A stretch of 10,489 nt of DNA, from contig JAKOGH010000172.1 of assembly GCA_024811115.1 (NCBI GenBank), positions 1 to 10,489 on the forward strand, read 5' to 3'. This DNA is from Terana coerulea. Its lineage: Eukaryota > Basidiomycota > Agaricomycetes > Polyporales > Phanerochaetaceae. Position 1 is the stretch's first letter. Each line of letters opens with the position of its first letter. The translations under genes were made by a program, and so were the position numbers. The notes under the pieces were generated by a model, which saw nothing but the letters and a program-made list of their open reading frames with translations, made no database searches and had not been told where the DNA came from. Positions 5,564-10,489 of this stretch are shown here, piece after piece.

Positions 5564-8500
5564 CTACTCGGGCACCCCGACCAGCCCCGCAACGATCAGC
5601 ACCGCGAGCCCGAGCGCCATCGCCGCGCTGCGCACGACGATCTCCCACTGCGCGCGCCCGACGAGCGGGTTCAGCACCGGCGTGAGCGGCGACGAGAACG
5701 CGGGCACGGACAGGTACACATTCCGCATCCGCGCACGCCACGGCGGCCGCGGCCGCTTTGCAGGCGGGGCAGCCGGGATCGGCTGCACGTATGGATTGAC
5801 GAGCGGGGCCGACGGGGCGAGTTGCGCCTGCGGTGGAACAGGTGCTGTGACTGCTGGAGGAGGGATGGCCGGCGTGGTCGTTTGCGGCGGCTTCACCTGG
5901 GACGGCCGCCGACTCTGACTCTGACTCTGCGTCCCCAGCGTGACTTCCTCCCTCGCCTTGCCCTTCCCTGCTTCGCCCGCACGCTCCCCCTCCTGCCCCG
6001 CCGCGCGCCCCTCCTCCGCCTTCTCCGGGCACCGCGCCTCGCACGCCTCGCCGCTGTGCCGGCGCAGGACCTGCACGACGTTCTCGGGGCTGCACCGCCG
6101 CTGCAGGCGCTCGAGCACCTGCCACCAGCGGCGCACCGCCCAGCCGCGCACGCCGCGCACGTCGCGCCCGCGCCCCGCGATTGCGCTGCCGACCTCGGAG
6201 CGCGTCGACGCCGACGGCGCGGGCGACGGCGGGCGCGTGGCCGAGCTTCGCCGTGCCTTTGCGACGTCCGAGAGCGGGGGCGCGAGAGGACGGTACATGG
6301 CACGGTGTCTGTGGGGGCGCACTAGCAGGCGGCGCTGTCACGCCGTGCCGGCCAAACCACCGACTCGTCCACTTCGTCGTCGCCTTTTTCTTCCCCTTCT
6401 TCCCCATCCTCACCATCGGTGGCGGCGGCAGCCCGTCGAAGTCAAACTCGCCCACCGGCTGGCACGCCTTCGCCTCCTCCACTGCGCCCGGCACGCACGC
6501 CTCCGCGTCGTGCGCGCGTTCGCCGTCCCGGCCGAGACCACCGCCGCCCGCGTGCCCGCTGCGCGTTTCCGTGTGCACGCCGTCGCTCGGCGCGGCAGCG
6601 TACACGAACGGCTGAATGAAGCGTGCCGTGCGCTGCACCGCGCCCGCGTCCGGCGGCCCGCTCCCGTCGCGACCATCTTCGTCCGCCGCATGCTCCTCGT
6701 CGGACAGCGCCCACGCGTGCGGGTCCGCGCTGCCCTCGTAGTCCGGCCAGAGCGGGTCGCGGTACGGCGCGCTCGTGCCTGCTGCCGCGGCAGAGGCACC
6801 GGGTGCGGCGTCGGGCATCCGCTGTGCGCGCCGCGGGAGCGCGTTCGGGTCCCAGTCTGCTGGCGCCGTCTGCGGGCCCTCGGGCGACGGGTGGTCCTCG
6901 TAGATCGCATCGGAGACCTCGATGATCGGGCGACGGCGGCGCCGTCTGTGCCGGCGTGTCCTGCGCGCGCGGGCGGACGGATCTGCGAGCGAGCCGGGCG
7001 GGGAGCCGACGGAGCAGCCCGAGTCAATGTCGTGCTCCTCGTCCTCGCTGTCCGACTCCGACTCCGAGGAGGTATATTCATCGTCACTGCCTTCCTCGCC
7101 GTCCTCGTCGTCGTCGTGCTCCGCGCCCTCGTGCTCTGCCATGCCTACGCTTTCCACGCGCTCGAGCGGGCCAACCTCCTCATACGCCCTCCTCCTCACC
7201 ACCGGCCCCTCAGGCGGCACAATCCTCAACCTCGGCAGACCCTCCCTTCCCATCCCAACATTCTCCGCCGCCTCCATCACCACCTCAGTAACATTCGACC
7301 CGCTACGGCCCCTCCCCACCTGCCTTACACTCCCCAAACTACTCGTAGCGCGGGCACCGCCCGACGCGCTGCCGACGCTCGCGATGCTCAGCGCAGGCGG
7401 GCGCGTGAGCGGCGTGATCGCCTCCTGGAGCTTCGCCCACTCCGCGTCGCGCACCTGACGCGCGAGGCGTTCCCCGCTACGACTGCGGAAGCCGAGCACG
7501 GCCGGCAGGCTCATCTTGCGCGGCACCTGCGCCTCCCGCCCACCAGCGCCAGCATGCGGCAGGTTCAGGCTCATCTTGCGCGGCGCGCTCGCGGGGACGT
7601 CGGGGACGCGGGCGGCGGCGCACTCAGCCAGGGTGTCTCGGTCGGCTGCTGGGACGGCGCAGCGGGGGGGAACGGGTTGCGGAAGGTGACGGCGGTCGGG
7701 CTGGGCGCAGGTTGGGTGCCGTCGCCCGCTTTATGGCTGTCGGCCGGCGCGAGGGGCTTCGGCTGCGAGATCGCGGGCCGGGCGAGCTCGAACGAGCGCA
7801 GCTGGCGCAGGTCGCCAAAGATGTAGATCATCATGCACACCTGTCAACGCAAAGCGAGCGCGCCGGCGCGTTAGCGTCGATGTCGCAAACATTTGAGAGG
7901 CGGAAAGCGATCGACGCGCGCGGGCTGACGTCGACGACGCAGGAGACATCCCGACAAGTGACAGGGAGCACAGCGGTTGCAGAAGAAAAGACAGGCTAGA
8001 AACGGTAGGCACATTGCAACGCGCGACCGTGCAAAAGCGGAAGAAATGAACTGTGTGCGATCTCGCCCGCATTTTCTGCAGCCGACGAGCAATGCAATCC
8101 AAATCTGGGGGTCTCAGCCGGCGGGGAGACGACAGCCTACCTCCCAGTGGACTGCACTGTGTCAGGGACAAATGAAGGGGTCAAGGGCGAGCAGACACCG
8201 CTCTGTGCAAAGCAGTGGCGGAAAAGAGACAGATGAAAGACAGGGAAAAGGTGCAAAGGATTGCTTGCGCTCCCAGGCACTGGACCCGTCGCGGGGCGCG
8301 ATCCAAATTCAGGTCTCTCCACCAGCCGAGAGGCGGCACCGGGCACGAACCAACTCGGCTATGCAGAAAAGAGGAGACAGACAGACAGAAGGGAGACTCA
8401 CCCCGTACAACGCACTGATAAAAATCGTCAACCCGAGCCAAATCCCCGGAAGGGCCAAAATCCGGAACCACCGCGACGCATGCAGCGAGAATGACGCCGC

Positions 8501-10096
8501 AAGCGGCGGCGCGCTGCCCGACAAAACACCCGCATCAGCCCCGCCGCGGCGCACACATCCGGGCTCCCACGCACCTGGTGACGACGCCGATCACGACGCC
8601 GCCCGCGTTCCCGCAGTACGCGCGCGACATGCCGACGTTGTTGTACGTCGCGACGACGAGCCGCTGCAGGCTCGCCTGCAGCCGCCGCTCGACGATGTCC
8701 CGCAGCTCCGCGAAGACGGCCGGGTCGGGCGGCGGCGGCATCTTGCCCGGCGCGCCGCCGGCGCCGACGGTGAGGTGCGTGAGGGAGAGGTTGCGCAGGG
8801 CCGCGTACGGGCCTGCGCCGCGGTGCGTCGGCGAGGGCGGGTTCGTGCCTGCACGCAGCACATAATAATTAAATATAAAAATGAGCGTGTGCGGCGCAAA
8901 TATGAGCAGCAGGGAAGGACGCACCGACGAAGAAGCCGCCGAGCACGTCGCTCCGGACATCGAGCTCGTACGGCGCGTTCGGCACGAGGAACGTCTCCTT
9001 CGCGCGCAGGTAGAACAGCGCGAGCGCGTGGTTCGCGGGTGGGAGCGGCGCGGGCGACGGCGCGTACGGCCTTAAACTCCGCGGGCTCGGGTGCATCGGC
9101 CCCTCGTCCTCCTCGTCCTCGTCTTCATCATGGTGGTGTGCCGGCGGCGGCACGGTGATCGACAGCTGCGGCGGGCGGCGCGGCGCGCCTGCGGGGCTGT
9201 AGAAGCGAAGGCGAGGGCATGTGGAGGTGCGGGGGAGGGAGAGCGTGGAGAGCGCGAGGCCGAGGGACGCGAAGGGCTGCTCGCGTTCTGCGGGCGGGGG
9301 CGCGGCGCGGTCGGCGTCGCGGGGACGGAGAACGCGAGGCCGTGCGCGCGGCGACGTACGCTGGCGGGGTGCGCGGCGCGGCGGGGTGGCCCGCGGAGGG
9401 CGTGCGCTGCAGGCCGGCCTTGAGGGATGCCATCCACGCGTCGTAGCGCAGCGTGTACTCGCGCAGCCATAACATGAAATACCTGTTTTTCACGTGTGTA
9501 CATCTCAGTGAATGGGATACGAGAAGAAAGAGAGGGACGGCGCACAGATTCTCGACAGTGCCTTCGACGAACAACAACCACTCTTCAAAGTCCTTCAGGC
9601 CGAGCGGCGGGAGGTGTTTTCGCTCGAGGACGTCCTCCAGGCGGACGTCGTAGTACGGCTGTATATGAATCCCCAGTTCGCCAAGTCGAAACTCCACCAG
9701 GGCCCGTGCGCCCTGCCCTTTCCTTTATTCCTCGCACCTCCACCTGCGTTTCCTGGGGCCGACGGCGGCCTGCTAGGGTCGATGCACGGCGGCAGCGCCG
9801 GCGGGTGCGTCAAGCGGTAGGGCAGGCTCCGGAGACGCGCCGACGAGAGCTTTACTGTTGCGGGTTGCGTGTGTCTTGCTGTCGGCGGCGTGCTGTGCGG
9901 CGGGGGTGGAGGGAGGTTGGGCTGGGAGTGGGGGCTGCCCGCTGTGCGGAGGCGCGGCGCGGGTGGGCGGTCGAGGGCCCGGCGCGGGGGTGGGATGAGC
10001 CTGAGGGTATAGCGAAGGATGCAGCGGGAGGGGACGCGGGGCGACGGGCGACGCAGGTGCGCTCGCCCAGCCCTTTGCCGTCGTGCTCGCTGCCAT
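5564..10096 (-). CDS. RGS-domain membrane protein (Rax1-like layout), at least 8 exons, about 1,200 residues
   Basis: Firm junctions: exons ...-9546, 9482-..., ...-8925, 8848-8575, 8513-8402 and 7840-..., with introns of 63, 76, 61 and 561 nt that restore phase; CTGAT and CTAAC branch points precede the 8514 and 7841 acceptors. The RGS domain is split: its first part reads LPPLGLKDFEEWLLFVE then YFMLWLREY, its second ALALFYLRAKETFLVPNAPY, DPAVFAELRD and VVATYNNVG. Two hydrophobic segments follow (GGVVIGVVTS, and WFRILALPGIWLGLTIFISA continuing into VCMMIYIFGDLRQLR). Then comes a long linker with an acidic/serine tract, a poly-arginine run and ERLQRRCSPENVVQVLRR, and a last hydrophobic helix ending GLVGVPE. 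RGS domains accelerate GTP hydrolysis by G-alpha; fungal RGS proteins with C-terminal membrane segments (Rax1 type) act at membranes. The 5' exon (10096-9788, joined to 9712) is tentative. Frame changes near 9333-9288, 7680-7570 and 6360-6257 are unresolved. Confidence 0.8.
5911..5928. repeat. Hexanucleotide microsatellite GACTCT x3 inside the RGS gene
   Basis: Three perfect GACTCT units on the plus strand; in the coding (minus) direction they encode a Ser-Gln repeat (QSQSQSRRPSQ) in the linker before the C-terminal membrane helix. The six-base unit would change length without shifting frame, so it may vary between strains. Confidence 0.6.
8029..8136. repeat. Intron-internal degenerate repeat, copy 1
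   Basis: Plus-strand landmarks are GTGCAAAAGCGGAAGAAATG at 8029-8048, ATCCAAAT at 8097-8104, and a small hairpin with arms GTCTC (8111-8115) and GAGAC (8126-8130). The same landmarks recur in the same order in copy 2 about 180-205 bases to the right. Confidence 0.45.
8206..8340. repeat. Intron-internal degenerate repeat, copy 2
   Basis: Landmarks are GTGCAAAGCAGTGGCGGAAA from 8206, ATCCAAAT at 8301-8308, and a hairpin with arms CTCTC (8315-8319) and GAGAG (8328-8332). The hairpin starts 14 bases after the start of ATCCAAAT in both copies although the stem bases differ. A related purine tract (GCAGAAAAGAGG...) occurs at 8363-8393, and another (GCAGAAGAAAAGACAGG) at about 7979, so parts of the unit may be present three times. 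Confidence 0.45.
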
Positions 10097-10489
10097 GCCC
10101 GCTTCCTTCTCCCAGTCAAGTCAAAGTCGCAGTCCAAGTCGACGTCACGGCCGGCGTCCAGCGTGCTGTCCTGGCGGGTGCTGGTATAGTCGCCGCGGTG
10201 TCCAGAGAGGGACTAGGCGGAAGAAGGTTGCGGGGTGGGAGGGAGGATAAGAGCGACGTCGACGGGAGGGCCGGCGCTGGGGCTGGGAGGCAGGGAAGCA
10301 CTGGACGGTAGTGTGCGGCCGGATTTCCCTCCGATCGCGCGACATCACCCTGCCAATTTATTGTTCATTAAGTAAAAGCTTCCCTGGGCTCGTTCCAGGC
10401 GACCGCCGTCCCCCGCGCTTTCACCAATTATCCGTCGCGGCCGGTCACTTCGTCGACGGGCCCTGCGCTACTTGCGTGCTGCCGCCGCC
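10097..10489. other. Upstream region of the RGS gene
   Basis: This region lies 5' of the tentative RGS start (10096, context GGCATGG) and reaches the window edge. On the minus strand an AT-rich island around 10355-10380 (AATGAACAATAAATTGG) is the only TATA-like feature, about 260-280 nt upstream of the ATG, so a leader or an upstream non-coding exon is possible. No convincing gene is seen on either strand to the edge. Confidence 0.35.

Larger units (their letters stand above)
7841..8401 (-). other. Exceptionally long intron (561 nt) of the RGS gene
   Basis: The donor GTGAGT at 8401-8396 follows the codons for LYG, and the acceptor ACAG ending at 7841 precedes VCMMIYIFGDLRQLR, giving an uninterrupted membrane helix across the junction. 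A CTAAC branch point lies about 30 nt before the acceptor. The other introns of this gene and its neighbour are 53-82 nt, so this one is seven to ten times longer. It is pyrimidine-rich on the sense strand and contains degenerate internal repeats. No open frame in it continues the protein. Confidence 0.75.

Noticed and set aside
5940..7826. 628-codon plus-strand open frame
   Set aside because: It is antisense to the long low-complexity part of the RGS gene; its Arg/Pro/Ala composition is the mirror of GC-rich coding on the other strand.
8320..8365. tRNA-like or SINE-like promoter boxes in the long intron (minus strand TAGCCGAGTTGG, then GGTTCGTGCC)
   Set aside because: The A-box resemblance is partial, the B-box resemblance overlaps it instead of lying 30-60 nt downstream, and no tRNA fold forms. 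Copy 2 of the repeat alone carries it, so chance is likely.
7841..8401. Box C/D snoRNA in the long intron
   Set aside because: CTGA words occur on the minus strand, but no RTGATGA C box with a pairing terminal stem was found.
7977..9158. 393-codon plus-strand open frame
   Set aside because: It lies antisense to several firmly spliced RGS exons and their introns. It is an arginine-rich shadow frame produced by high GC content, with no domain.
9546..9697. Start of the RGS gene at 9697
   Set aside because: The codon is GTG, not ATG, and the frame stays open upstream to 9724. An acceptor at 9713 and an upstream exon are more likely.

Overview
The window reads as nuclear DNA of a filamentous basidiomycete, most likely an Agaricomycete. 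Protein-coding signal on the minus strand is broken by short GT-AG introns (about 50-80 nt, several with CTRAY-type branch points). The two recognisable genes belong to families I know from mushroom-forming fungi. Nothing prokaryotic, organellar or CRISPR-like was seen. I had no search tools, so family names rest on recognition by eye.

Left part (1-2021, minus strand): seven exons of a multi-pass membrane protein of an uncharacterised Agaricomycete family. Its start (2021) and TATA box (2061-2067) are inside the window, and its 3' end runs off the left edge. All six introns join in frame.

Middle part (about 2100-5560): a gene-poor stretch of decayed and rearranged material. It holds a palindromic element (2951-3008), open frames that look coding but lack starts or partners (3110-3418 minus, 3476-3901 minus, 4145-4402 plus, 4969-5085 plus), and an inverted duplication (3841-3888 against 4456-4671) in which one arm carries about 164 extra bases. 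It also holds a plus-strand fragment (4842-5007) that aligns without gaps over 84 bases, about 70% identical, with an exon of the large gene to its right. The middle therefore records duplication, inversion and decay of gene pieces, including a relic of an RGS gene.

Right part (5564-10096, minus strand, very GC-rich): a large multi-exon gene for an RGS-domain membrane protein of roughly 1,200 residues. It has a split RGS domain, two adjacent membrane segments, a long low-complexity cytosolic region with acidic/serine and poly-arginine tracts, and a C-terminal membrane anchor. Several splice junctions are precise. One intron is unusually long (561 nt) and carries degenerate internal repeats. 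Two places show unresolved frame changes, which are either cryptic introns, assembly indels or real lesions. The protein is expected to act at membranes on heterotrimeric G-alpha or in a Rax1-like polarity role; this is inference from domain layout.

The two intact genes have no evident functional link. They lie on the same strand, separated by the relic-filled interval.
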